A DNA stretch of 64,000 nucleotides from JBDTSW01 sp963758845 (GTDB lineage Bacteria > Actinomycetota > Thermoleophilia > Solirubrobacterales > 70-9). The notes beneath the pieces were generated by a model. The model ran no database searches. It was not told where the DNA came from and worked only from the letters and a program-made list of their open reading frames with translations. The stretch is taken from the NCBI GenBank assembly GCA_963758845.1, contig CAVWWX010000002.1, positions 930,001 to 994,000 of the forward strand. Reading direction: 5' to 3'. This document shows, piece after piece, positions 34,560 to 42,234 of this stretch. A program made the position numbers and the translations under genes. Every line of letters begins with the position of its first letter. Positions within the stretch are counted from its first letter, which is position 1.

Positions 34560-34631
34560 CTATGCATTGCCCGCGAGGCCGGCCGCTGCCAGGACGCCGA
34601 GTACTACGCCAACGGTCGCGACGCCGAGCAT
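34560..34631 (-). CDS. Possible 23-residue hydrophobic peptide
   Basis: An ATG at 34631, two bases after the CSLREA protein stop codon, opens a 23-codon frame coding a single hydrophobic helix (LGVATVGVVLGVLAAAGLAG) and ending TAG. Termination-reinitiation from the upstream gene could translate it. There is no homology evidence; it may be chance in GC-rich DNA. Confidence 0.3.
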   Translation of the reverse strand: MLGVATVGVVLGVLAAAGLAGNA

Positions 34632-34632
34632 G

Positions 34633-36330
34633 TCAGCCGACACGCAGCACGGGCGAACTCGCGGCCGCGCAGTCGGCGACCGCGGGAAGGGTCTCAAGTT
34701 TCACGGTTGAGTAGTACCTCCCGCGCCTGGCGTGCTTGGCGAGCCTGTATGCGCCGTTCGGCTTGGTGGTCGCCTTGCCGACCCGCCTGTCCTGGCCTGC
34801 GGTCTTGCGGAAGATCGAGACCTCGCGATCGTCCGCACACTCCGGCGCTTCGGGGGCGGTGAGCTTCCCTTTGAACCGCTCGCGCCGAGCCGAGTAACCC
34901 AGCGTCAGCCCGCGCGCGACGGCGGGGCACCCGCTTGCTGTACCGGCTCCGTCCAGGCTGGGGCAGCTATCCGAACCGTCGGCGACGCCGTCATCGTCGC
35001 TGTCCTGGGCTTCGAGGGCACCGACGTCGGACCCGTCGTCGGCGTTCGTGATCAAGGCGATGTCGACGGGGCGGAGGAGGCTGCGCTGGTCTATGAGGTC
35101 GCCGGCGCCTGTGCCCTGGTCGATCGCTGCACTGCCCGCGCCCAGCTCGTGGGTGAGCGTGGGACCGCCGTTGTCTGCGAGAGGCTGGAGCTCGGGGTCG
35201 GCGTTGAGCGCCGTCAACCCGAGGCATGCGGTCGGGAAGACGAGGTTGTAGCCACCGTCCGTCTCAACGCTGCCGCTGTCGCAGTTCGCGCCGCCGACGG
35301 GGTCCGAGACGATCGTGTTCGTAATTGTTTCGGTTGCTTGCGGGGAGAGGTTGGCCGCGGTCGCCGCGGCGTTGAACGCGACCGTGTCGCTCGTGAGCGT
35401 GAGGGGTCCGAAGAAGTTCCAGATCCCGCCGCCGCGCTCGGTGGCGTTAGACGGCGCCGGCGCGCTTGCGGAGGTGGAGTTTCCGCTGAGCGTGCTCAGT
35501 CGGATGTTGGTCCCCGTGCCGCTCGTCACCCAGTTGCGCAGTCCGCCGCCCGCGGCAAAGGCACCGGAGAGCCCGTCGTCGCTTGTCACGGTCGCGGTGG
35601 CCTCGTTGTCCGTGATCGCGCTGCGCAGGACGGTGAGCGTGCCGAAGTTGATGATCCCGCCGCCGCTCGCGTCCGCTAACGCTTCATCCGAGCCGTTGTT
35701 CGTGGCGCTCACACTGTTTCCGGTCACCGTGCTTTCGCGCAACGTCATCGTCCCGAGGTTTGCGATGCCGCCGCCGGTCGGGGCGGGCCCGCCGTGGTCT
35801 GAGCTGGCCACGATGGCGAAGTGGTTGTCGGTGACGACCACCTGGTCGAGCGTCAGAGTGCCGCTGTTCAGCACTCCGGCGCCCGCCTGACCGATGGTCG
35901 TCAGCAGCCCGTTCGAGATCGTCAGGCCGGAGATCGTCGCCGTCTTGCCTGAGCCGACGGCGAAGATTCCGAACGGACCGTTTCCGTCCTGGCGATGGAT
36001 GTCGAGCTGGTCCGCCCCCGGCCCATTGATGTCGATGTTCGAGTTGATCGCGGTGAGCGGGCTCGTGAGGTTGATGGTTCCCGTGGCTGTGATGTTGATC
36101 GTGTCGTCGCCGTACCCCGTCGCGTTGCAGCCGTCGAAGTTGGCGTTGACGTTCGCTGCCGTGATTGCAGCGGGCAGAGTGCAGTCGGTCGCCGAGGTCT
36201 GGTCGGTGGTCGTGACCGTTAGGGTCGCGGCGCCTGCCAGCGAAGGCCACAGGCTGGCGGCGACCAGGAGGCCGCCGACCCCTCCGCCGAGTGCCCGCCA
36301 ATCCAGGCCGCGTCCTCCATGCCGCGCCAC
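34633..36330 (-). CDS. Secreted CSLREA-like beta-helix protein with thrombospondin-3-type repeat
   Basis: A 565-residue exported protein. Signal peptide at residues 15-34 (GGLLVAASLWPSLAGA), the CSLREA-related CTLPAAITAANVNANFDG, then beta-helix rungs with GGGI/GGGL turns to residue 380, a choice-of-anchor-Q-like GAGSAAIDQGTGAGD, a calcium-type DSDDDGVADGSDSCPSLDG repeat, and a C-terminal domain LTLGYSARRERFKGKL...GRYYSTV. That last domain is shared with the FG-GAP protein ending at 43871 and with the small protein at 41842. Function unknown; likely a cell-surface or secreted structural protein. Confidence 0.85.
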   Translation of the reverse strand: MARHGGRGLDWRALGGGVGGLLVAASLWPSLAGAATLTVTTTDQTSATDCTLPAAITAANVNANFDGCNATGYGDDTINITATGTINLTSPLTAINSNIDINGPGADQLDIHRQDGNGPFGIFAVGSGKTATISGLTISNGLLTTIGQAGAGVLNSGTLTLDQVVVTDNHFAIVASSDHGGPAPTGGGIANLGTMTLRESTVTGNSVSATNNGSDEALADASGGGIINFGTLTVLRSAITDNEATATVTSDDGLSGAFAAGGGLRNWVTSGTGTNIRLSTLSGNSTSASAPAPSNATERGGGIWNFFGPLTLTSDTVAFNAAATAANLSPQATETITNTIVSDPVGGANCDSGSVETDGGYNLVFPTACLGLTALNADPELQPLADNGGPTLTHELGAGSAAIDQGTGAGDLIDQRSLLRPVDIALITNADDGSDVGALEAQDSDDDGVADGSDSCPSLDGAGTASGCPAVARGLTLGYSARRERFKGKLTAPEAPECADDREVSIFRKTAGQDRRVGKATTKPNGAYRLAKHARRGRYYSTVKLETLPAVADCAAASSPVLRVG

Positions 36331-36422
36331 GAGGCGACCCTACCCGGCCGCCTCGACCTCGTCAACGATGTGGGGGAGTCGACGGGGTACCCTCGCTCGG
36401 CCGCCGTCGAGGAAGCGCTGTC

Positions 36423-36451
36423 CGGATGGGCGCGGCTGGTTTCGAACCAAC
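36423..36451 (-). repeat. Short tRNA-Val 3'-end fragment (copy E)
   Basis: GATGGGCGCGGCTGGTTTCG and AACCA match the acceptor and T-arm end of tRNA-Val, but similarity ends after the T stem; the following ACTCCTGCAACCGGGAGG belongs neither to the tRNA nor to the usual tail. It is a reduced copy without GGAT repeats or hairpin. Confidence 0.65.
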
Positions 36452-36498
36452 TCCTGCAACCGGGAGGCCGCACCCTTGCTGGAGGGAGCGGTCCTCGA

Positions 36499-37302
36499 TC
36501 AGTCGTCCCGGCGGGCGCGGAGCGTTCCGATGACACGCGGATGACCGTCGATGACCGGTGCGTCGAAGAGCTCAAACCCCTCGTAGCCGGCGTCGCGGGC
36601 CAGGCGGCGCAGAGCCGCGGAGGTAAAGCCCCAGTACACGAAGTCATCGCGAGCGTAGACCTGGCCTGGCTCATAGATGTGGATGGCCGCGGAGTCGTCG
36701 AGCGCCCGATCCGCTGAGCCGTACGTTTCGAGAAGCACCCGGCCGTCGGCCGAGAGGCGCCGTCGAAGAACCGTGAGCAGGCCCATCGGGTTGTCCACCC
36801 GGTGCAGGATCCCGAAGCAGAGGATGAAATCGAACGTTTCCTCGAGCTGGTCGAGATCGAAGGCGTCGAGACGGCGGTACTCGACCTTCGAGCGGAGCAG
36901 TTCCCGGATCGCTGTGAAGCCCTCGCCTCCCTCAAGCTCGACACCCCAGCGCGACTTGACCCACACCCTGTACTGCTCGTTGTCCACCGCCACGACCCGC
37001 CGCGCCCCGCGCGCCTCGGCGAGGAACGCGTAGAAGCCGTCAAAGGTGCCGACATCGAGCACGCTCATGCCGCTGAAGTCCTCGGGAAGGGCGGGGATCC
37101 GGTAGCGGTGGTCGCGGGCGACGCCGCATGTGTAGAGCTGGTCGGAGTGGTCGAGCGAGAAGGTGTGGAACCAGAACGGGACGCGGTCCAGGACGGCTCT
37201 GGCCGCGACGGAGTCGGCCTCGATCGGGATCAGATCAGCCACCTCGCGCTCGGCGGCGGTTGGCTTCGCCGGAGCCTCCCTCCGACGTGCCCTTTCGGTC
37301 AT
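36499..37302 (-). CDS. CmoB-like / DUF1698 SAM-dependent methyltransferase
   Basis: A 267-residue methyltransferase. FWFHTFSLDHSDQL and GVARDHRYRIPALP precede motif I (SVLDVGTFDGFYAFLAEARG), a layout shared with tRNA (mo5U34) carboxymethyl/methyltransferase CmoB. FILCFGILHRVDNPMGLL is the post-I motif. AAGGAG 7 bases before the ATG at 37302 fixes the start seven codons inside the longest frame. A tRNA target is suggested only by family; many relatives act on small molecules. Confidence 0.82.
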   Translation of the reverse strand: MTERARRREAPAKPTAAEREVADLIPIEADSVAARAVLDRVPFWFHTFSLDHSDQLYTCGVARDHRYRIPALPEDFSGMSVLDVGTFDGFYAFLAEARGARRVVAVDNEQYRVWVKSRWGVELEGGEGFTAIRELLRSKVEYRRLDAFDLDQLEETFDFILCFGILHRVDNPMGLLTVLRRRLSADGRVLLETYGSADRALDDSAAIHIYEPGQVYARDDFVYWGFTSAALRRLARDAGYEGFELFDAPVIDGHPRVIGTLRARRDD

Positions 37303-37396
37303 CTGTATCTCCTTGATTGGCACACTGAGGTTACTTGCGCTCGCACAGCCGATCGGCCGCCAGCGCTGGCCCAGACCTTCGCTACGCTCGAGCGCG

Positions 37397-37759
37397 ATGA
37401 AGGACCTGGGCCAGCCGAGCTCCTACGTCGCCCTCCAGGAGCGTGTGTCCGTGTACTCCAGCGACGGGAAAATGGTCGGCGAGATCGAGCACGTCCTGGC
37501 CGACCTGGAGCTCGACGTCTTCGACGGGATCGTGCTCGACAAGAGCGTCCTCCCCGGCGGGCGGTTCGTGGACGCCTCGCAGATCGAGGAGATCTACGAG
37601 CACGGGGTGGTGCTCAGGATCGACGCAACCCAGGCCGACGGCCTGCCCGAGCCGAGCGCCAGCCCGGGCGAGATCGAGATTGGGCCCGACGACATGGGCG
37701 AGGACGACTGGCACGACAAGCTCCGCCGCGCCTGGGACCGGATCTCGGGTAAGGACTGA
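37397..37759 (+). CDS. PRC-barrel domain protein
   Basis: A 120-residue soluble protein with one PRC-barrel: LQERVSVYSSDGKMVGEIEHVLADL, then DGIVLDKSVLPGGRFVDASQI and GVVLRID. PRC-barrels occur in RimM and photosynthetic reaction centre H subunits and bind proteins or RNA. The acidic C-terminal tail ends DRISGKD. The start ATG lies 8 bases after TACGCT. Alone between two minus- and plus-strand genes. Confidence 0.85.
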   Translation: MKDLGQPSSYVALQERVSVYSSDGKMVGEIEHVLADLELDVFDGIVLDKSVLPGGRFVDASQIEEIYEHGVVLRIDATQADGLPEPSASPGEIEIGPDDMGEDDWHDKLRRAWDRISGKD

Positions 37760-38147
37760 GCCGCAGCCGCCGTCAGCCCATCAGCCGGTAGCGCCACACG
37801 CGGAGCGGGGTAGCGAAATTCGTTCGCTAGCCCGTTCGGAGGAGTATGGTTCTTCTTAGGCTGGCCCTGCGGCTAGAGCACCGGCTGAGGGCTCAAGACC
37901 ACCGAAAGCGCCCCCGGCGCGGACGAGGCGAAGAGCCCAAGGCGAACGGTATTTTCTGCGGGGCCAGTTGCTGTCGCGAGGGACGTTAAGCCGCCAGCGG
38001 CGCGGCTCGCGCTCGGGCGAGAGCGCAGGAGAGTTTGGCGAGAATCGTCAAGTCAGCGTGGAGGACGACGCGCTCGATACCCCGAGCGCGGAGTGGCAGA
38101 ACGGTGTCGGTGCCCAATCACTCGGAGGGCGCGGACATTTCCGCGCG
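37760..38147. other. Intergenic stretch with a hairpin and a tail-only repeat
   Basis: There is no gene I can support. At 37808-37833 a hairpin (GGG-TAGCGAA, loop, TTCGCTA-GCCC with one bulge) follows the PRC-barrel gene and could be a terminator, although no T run follows. The right end contains the tail-only repeat I. The middle (37840-38080) shows nothing recognisable. Confidence 0.5.
38098..38126 (-). repeat. Tail-only fragment of the tRNA-Val repeat (copy I)
   Basis: GCAGAACGGTGTCGGTGCCC then AATCACTCGGA matches the loop, right hairpin arm and following CAATCGCTCG of the repeat tails. The left arm and all GGAT motifs are absent. It is a minimal remnant just upstream of the DUF4395 gene. 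Confidence 0.5.
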
Positions 38148-38792
38148 ATGACGCGTGAGAGCGTCGTGCTTTGGCGCATGTACCATCGCTCGCGGATACG
38201 CGATGCGCCGAGGGGATACGAGATAGCAGCCGTTTACGGTCAGCGGATCGAAGGCCTGGCGGTCAACGGCAGGGATCTGCACGCCGGCGTCTTCAATGAG
38301 AACGAGGTTCGCGCTGCGGCCGGGATGACGATGGTGCTGGGGGCCGTGGCGTTCGTCCTCGCCCTCACCGAGCAGATCTATATCCCGCTCCAGCTGACGA
38401 CGATCTTCTTCCTCATCGAGTTCGGGCTTCGGGTCACCGCCGGGCTCCAGTACAGCCCGCTCGGCCGCCTCGCCCATGTACTCGTACGGCGCCAGGACCC
38501 GGAGTGGGTCTCGGCGAGGCCGAAGCGCTTCGCCTGGTCGATGGGCGTCGCCTTGTCGTTCTCGATGGTGATCATCACTAACTCGGGCATCCGCGGCGCA
38601 CTGCCCGCGACCCTGTGCTCGATCTGTCTGGTGCTGATGTGGATGGAGTCGGCGCTCGGCCTCTGCGCCGGCTGCGAGATCTACGCCTTCCTGAGGCGTC
38701 GCGGCTGGATCGCTAAGGACGACGCGATCGAGATCTGCGCCGGCGGCGTCTGCGAGGCACCCCGGCCCGCGCCGGTGGCGATCGAGCCGTGA
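38148..38792 (+). CDS. DUF4395 membrane protein
   Basis: About 214 residues with four membrane helices. Diagnostic features are NENEVRAAAGMTMVLGAVAF before helix 1, PKRFAWSMGVALSFSMVII mid-protein and the cysteine-rich ESALGLCAGCEIYAFL near the C terminus. DUF4395 proteins often accompany thiol/sulfur-redox proteins and rhodaneses; here the convergent neighbour is an SQR-like flavoprotein. The start is uncertain: ATG 38148 is used, ATG 38178 is equally possible. Confidence 0.8.
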   Translation: MTRESVVLWRMYHRSRIRDAPRGYEIAAVYGQRIEGLAVNGRDLHAGVFNENEVRAAAGMTMVLGAVAFVLALTEQIYIPLQLTTIFFLIEFGLRVTAGLQYSPLGRLAHVLVRRQDPEWVSARPKRFAWSMGVALSFSMVIITNSGIRGALPATLCSICLVLMWMESALGLCAGCEIYAFLRRRGWIAKDDAIEICAGGVCEAPRPAPVAIEP

Positions 38793-38805
38793 GCGGGACG
38801 AGGGG

Positions 38806-39945
38806 TCAGTACCCGAACCAGCGCGCGCGCCGGCTCACTTCGAACTCCGCCTTCTCGGCTGCGTACTCGAGCGAGGGGTCGTTCCGGTGGGCCACCGGCG
38901 ACTCGCCGCCGAGGAAGTTGACCTCGACCTTGCTCACGAGCCCCTCGCCGAACTCGGCGTAGCAGATGCCCGATCCCTCGTACGGCGAGGGCGACGCCCC
39001 GTTCGCGATCGTGGCCGCGATATCGTCGGCGACGACGCGCGCGGCAGCCTCGGCGAAGATCCCTGCCTTGGCGACGGTGCGCGGGCCGGTGCAGACGTCG
39101 CCGAGGGCGTAGACCTGGGGGAAAGTAGTCCTCAGGTTGGTCTGGTCGACGGGCACCCAGCCGTCGACCGCGAGGCCCGAGGCCGGGAGCGGATCGGGAG
39201 CCCGGTGGCGCGGGATGCCGACGAAGAGGTCGTAAGGCAACGCCTCGCCGCTCGCAAGCTGCGCCGTCCTCGTCGCCGGATCGATGCTGGTGACCAGAGT
39301 CTGGGCCATCTCCTCGATGCCCCGCAGGGCGAGCGCCTCGTGGAACATCTGCGAGACCTCCCCGGTGACCGGAACCGGGCGCTGCATGGGAAACGTTGAC
39401 GTCATCTGAACAGAGTCCCGAATGCCGCGATCCGTGAAGAGCTCGTGCATCAGGAACGCGCCCTCGAACGGAGCCGGCGGGCACTTGAACGGTGCCCCGA
39501 GCACGGACACAAGAACCCTCCCACCGCCGAACCCGGCCAGCTCGTCGCGCAACCGCTCTGCCCCGGCCATCGTGTAGTACTCGTGGCCGCCCGCCTCGAA
39601 GCCAGGCGTGGCCGCCAGGTCGTAGTCGGCGCCCATGGCCACCGCGACGAAATCGGCGTCGTATGAACCTGCGTCGGTGGTGACCCGCTGGGCGGAGGGG
39701 TCGATGGCGGTCACAGTCTCCTGACGGAACTCGACGCCCTCCTTCGCGATGTCCTTGTAGTACATCCGTGCGTCATCGGCCGATTGTTCACCGCGCATCA
39801 CGTCGAGCTTGGAGAAGCCGAAGAAGAACGAGTCGTTGCGGTCCAGCAGCGTGACGCGGACGAGGTCTGGGATCGTCTCCGACAGCCGCGTCGCCAGCTC
39901 CAGGCCGCCGAAGCCAGCGCCGAGGATCAGAACGTGCTTCTTCAC
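38806..39945 (-). CDS. SQR-like FAD-dependent oxidoreductase
   Basis: A 379-residue flavoprotein of the sulfide:quinone oxidoreductase/FCSD group. FAD motif VLILGAGFGGLELATRL, FVAVAMGADYDLAATPGF near residue 105, and the second FAD motif FPQVYALGDVCTGPRTVAKAG near residue 285. One conserved cysteine lies in APFKCPPAPFE, as in FCSD/SQR relatives. GTG start 8 bases after TAGTCT. Together with the DUF4395 protein it suggests sulfur-compound oxidation. Repeat copy F lies 27 bases upstream. Confidence 0.88.
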   Translation of the reverse strand: MKKHVLILGAGFGGLELATRLSETIPDLVRVTLLDRNDSFFFGFSKLDVMRGEQSADDARMYYKDIAKEGVEFRQETVTAIDPSAQRVTTDAGSYDADFVAVAMGADYDLAATPGFEAGGHEYYTMAGAERLRDELAGFGGGRVLVSVLGAPFKCPPAPFEGAFLMHELFTDRGIRDSVQMTSTFPMQRPVPVTGEVSQMFHEALALRGIEEMAQTLVTSIDPATRTAQLASGEALPYDLFVGIPRHRAPDPLPASGLAVDGWVPVDQTNLRTTFPQVYALGDVCTGPRTVAKAGIFAEAAARVVADDIAATIANGASPSPYEGSGICYAEFGEGLVSKVEVNFLGGESPVAHRNDPSLEYAAEKAEFEVSRRARWFGY

Positions 39946-39972
39946 CGCCTCGCAGACTACGGGCTATCGAGA

Positions 39973-40130
39973 TGGGCGCGGCTGGTTTTGAACCAGCGAC
40001 CTCTCGCGTGTGAAGCGGCGACCTCTCAGGCACGGATTGGCGTCGTCACGCACATCGGAGGTGCGTGGATGCACGCGGATGTCTTCGGATGTATGCGCTA
40101 ACGGGCACCAGAACGGGGCTGGTGCCCAAT
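39973..40130 (-). repeat. tRNA-Val 3'-half plus GGAT-tail repeat, copy F
   Basis: The core matches tRNA-Val with a single change in the T loop. The tail reads CTCAGGCACGGATTGGCG, with GGAT motifs at intervals and a perfect nine-base hairpin (GGGCACCAG, loop, CTGGTGCCC) followed by CAATGGG. The flanking CGCTTTGCATGAAAGCG at 40189 resembles a sequence after copy B. Confidence 0.9.
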
Positions 40131-40231
40131 GGGACCGCGGATCTGGCGCGTACAGCCTCGGATCGGACGCAGACGTTCGCTTTGCATGAAAGCGGAGCGT
40201 TTGGGCACTCCCGCGCCGCTACCGTTGCCCT

Positions 40232-40501
40232 GTGAGCAGCCAGCGAGTCCCTGGCGGGGTGGTGCACCCGCTACCGGCAGACCTCGGCGAGGCGTTGATA
40301 ACCAACACCACGGCACTCCACGCCTGGAACGACATCACGCCGTTGGCGCGCAACGAGTTCATCTGCTGGGTCGAGGATGCGAAGCAGGAGAAGACCCGCG
40401 AGCGCCGCATTCGCCGGACCCAGGAGGAGCTAGAGGAGGGCCAGCGCCGGCCCTGCTGCTGGCGGGGGTGCAAGCACCGCGACCGCACGGGTAGCGCTTA
40501 G
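40232..40501 (+). CDS. YdeI/OmpD-associated family protein
   Basis: An 89-residue protein: ITNTTALHAWNDITPLARNE and FICWVEDAKQEKTRERRIRR are the helical core of the YdeI/OmdA family, followed by a C-terminal CCWRGCKHR motif with three cysteines that could bind metal. Family members are linked to envelope stress and bacteriocin protection. Starts at GTG 40232, after repeat copy F, in the same cassette as the methyltransferase. Confidence 0.75.
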   Translation: MSSQRVPGGVVHPLPADLGEALITNTTALHAWNDITPLARNEFICWVEDAKQEKTRERRIRRTQEELEEGQRRPCCWRGCKHRDRTGSA

Positions 40502-40647
40502 GACGAAAAGCGGCTAAGTCGCGTTGTATGAGCCCGCACCCGGGAAACTTTCCCGTCAGCGGGGCTGCCAGGTCGGGGCCTGCGCGTGGTCAGCCACGCG
40601 GGACCAGCTTGGCGGCAACCCAGAAGCCCCCAGCTAGTCTTTTCGTC

Positions 40648-41529
40648 GTGGCCGAAGCGATCCGCACCTACGAGGACAACGTCGAGGCGACCGCGGCCTG
40701 GGACGGGCCGCTCTTCGACATCTGGCTCCACTATCGGGAGCTGATCGAGGAGTCGCTCGTGCCGCACGGCGAGGCGGCCCTCGCCCTCCATCTGCCCCCC
40801 GAGGGTGGCCGCTGCCTCGACATCGGCTGCGGGCTCGGCGACACGACGTTCCGGATGGCCGAGCTGGTTGGACCCAAGGGCCGGGCCCACGGGGTGGACG
40901 TAGCGCCGCGGATGATCGAGGTGGCCCAGGCAGATCTCGAGCGCGACAGGGCGCCGAACGTGAGCTTCGCGATTGCCGACGTCGAGACCGACGACCTGGG
41001 TGACACGTACGACTATGCATTCGGTCGCTGCGGCACGATGTTCTTCGCACACCCGGTGCCCGCGTTTCGCAATGTCCGCGAGCACCTCGCCCCGGGCGGC
41101 CTGCTGAACATCGTCGTCTGGCGGCGCAAGCTCGACAACGGCTGGCTGCACCAGGCGGAGCAGGTGGTCAAGAGGTACCTCGAGAAGCCGGAGGAGACCG
41201 ACCAGCCGACCTGCGGTCCGGGGCCGTTCGCAATGGCAAACGCCGACACGGTCAGCGACATGGTCAGGTACGGCGGATACGAGGACATCCGGCTCGCGCG
41301 GTGCGATCTCCCCTACAAGATCGGCAACGACCTCGACCAGGCAGTCGAGTTCAACATGGCGATCGGGCCCGCCGCCGAGGTACTGCGCCTCTGGGGTGAT
41401 CGCGCCGACGAGATCCGCGCGACGATCGAGAAGGAGCTGCGCGATGCGCTCGCGGAGTTCGTAATCGACGACGGCTCGGTCGTCGGCCCGTCTTCGAGCT
41501 GGATAGTCACCGGCCGGGCGCCGGGCTGA
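40648..41529 (+). CDS. Class I SAM-dependent methyltransferase
   Basis: A 293-residue methyltransferase. Motif I CLDIGCGLGDTTFRMAEL (residues 55-72), HGVDVAPRMIEVAQADL (motif II), DYAFGRCGTMFFAHPVPAFR and LAPGGLLNIVVWRRK follow. The GTG start is 7 bases after TAGTCT, again a leaderless arrangement. Substrate unknown. It occupies the cassette between copies F and G together with the YdeI-like gene. Confidence 0.9.
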   Translation: MAEAIRTYEDNVEATAAWDGPLFDIWLHYRELIEESLVPHGEAALALHLPPEGGRCLDIGCGLGDTTFRMAELVGPKGRAHGVDVAPRMIEVAQADLERDRAPNVSFAIADVETDDLGDTYDYAFGRCGTMFFAHPVPAFRNVREHLAPGGLLNIVVWRRKLDNGWLHQAEQVVKRYLEKPEETDQPTCGPGPFAMANADTVSDMVRYGGYEDIRLARCDLPYKIGNDLDQAVEFNMAIGPAAEVLRLWGDRADEIRATIEKELRDALAEFVIDDGSVVGPSSSWIVTGRAPG

Positions 41530-41580
41530 CGCGGATCGAGCCTCAGGATCGCCTGCGGCGACGATCAACCAGCGCCGGAA

Positions 41581-41726
41581 TGGGCGCGGCTGGTTTCGAA
41601 CCAGCGACCTCTCGCGTGTGAAGCGATAGTGCCTTAGGCACGGATAGGCGTGGATCGCAGATGGATATGCCTGCGGATGTGCGCGGATGCATTGGGATAT
41701 GGGCACCAGAACGGCTCTGGTGCCCA
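41581..41726 (-). repeat. tRNA-Val 3'-half plus GGAT-tail repeat, copy G
   Basis: The core is identical to tRNA-Val for 45 bases. The tail starts ATAGTGCCTTAGGCAC (a palindromic GTGCCT/AGGCAC), continues with six GGAT motifs and ends with a perfect hairpin GGGCACCAG...CTGGTGCCC. This is the copy nearest the intact tRNA gene, 2.2 kb away. About 115 featureless bases separate it from the next gene. Confidence 0.92.
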
Positions 41727-41841
41727 GTGGGCATCGTGAAGCTGCGGACTACTACCGATGCCCCATGGTTCCGGGCGGGCTACTCTCGTCGAACAGACGG
41801 CGCGGCGGGCGCTGTCCCACAGGGAAGCAGGGAGTGCCTAG

Positions 41842-42225
41842 ATGAGGCGAGCCGTTCTGTGCACGGTCGCGACCATGTTGGTGTGCGTCCCATCAGCGCT
41901 AGCTGGCGGTAAAGCGAACACCCGGTTGACGCTGGACAACATCCAATCCTTCCCCACCGGGGGCATATCCACGACTTGGTCTGGCGACATCTTCTCCTCT
42001 GACAAGGAGTGCAAGAACAGGCGACGGGTGATCGTGTACCGGGTCCTTGACGGGGCGGACGAGAAGCGCGGATCGACGCTTTCCTACAAAGGCAGCGCCC
42101 AACCGGGCTACTACTGGCTCTACAACGAGGAGGGCGCTCCGCCCACCGGTGACTACTACGCCGAGGTCAAGCCGACCGATGACTGCAAGTCGGATCGCAC
42201 GCCGGCCTACCCCTTCACTGCGTAG
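41842..42225 (+). CDS. Small secreted protein sharing a C-terminal domain with its neighbours
   Basis: A 127-residue exported protein with signal peptide MRRAVLCTVATMLVCVPSALA and a single domain: a conserved cysteine (SSDKECKNRR), VIVYRVLDGADEKRGS, then PTGDYYAEVKPTDDCKSD. The pattern C...V-x-V-x-x...G-x-YYA-x-V...C also ends the secreted proteins at 34633 and 42235. ATG after AGGGAG. Function unknown; a small beta-sandwich attached to surface proteins seems likely. Confidence 0.7.
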   Translation: MRRAVLCTVATMLVCVPSALAGGKANTRLTLDNIQSFPTGGISTTWSGDIFSSDKECKNRRRVIVYRVLDGADEKRGSTLSYKGSAQPGYYWLYNEEGAPPTGDYYAEVKPTDDCKSDRTPAYPFTA

Positions 42226-42234
42226 CCACCGCCG

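Noticed and set aside
29382..41726. Several functional tRNA genes on the minus strand at the repeat copies
   Set aside because: Each copy has only the 3' half; the acceptor and D arm strands on the 5' side are replaced by the GGAT tail, so no cloverleaf can form. Only 43881-43952 is a whole tRNA.
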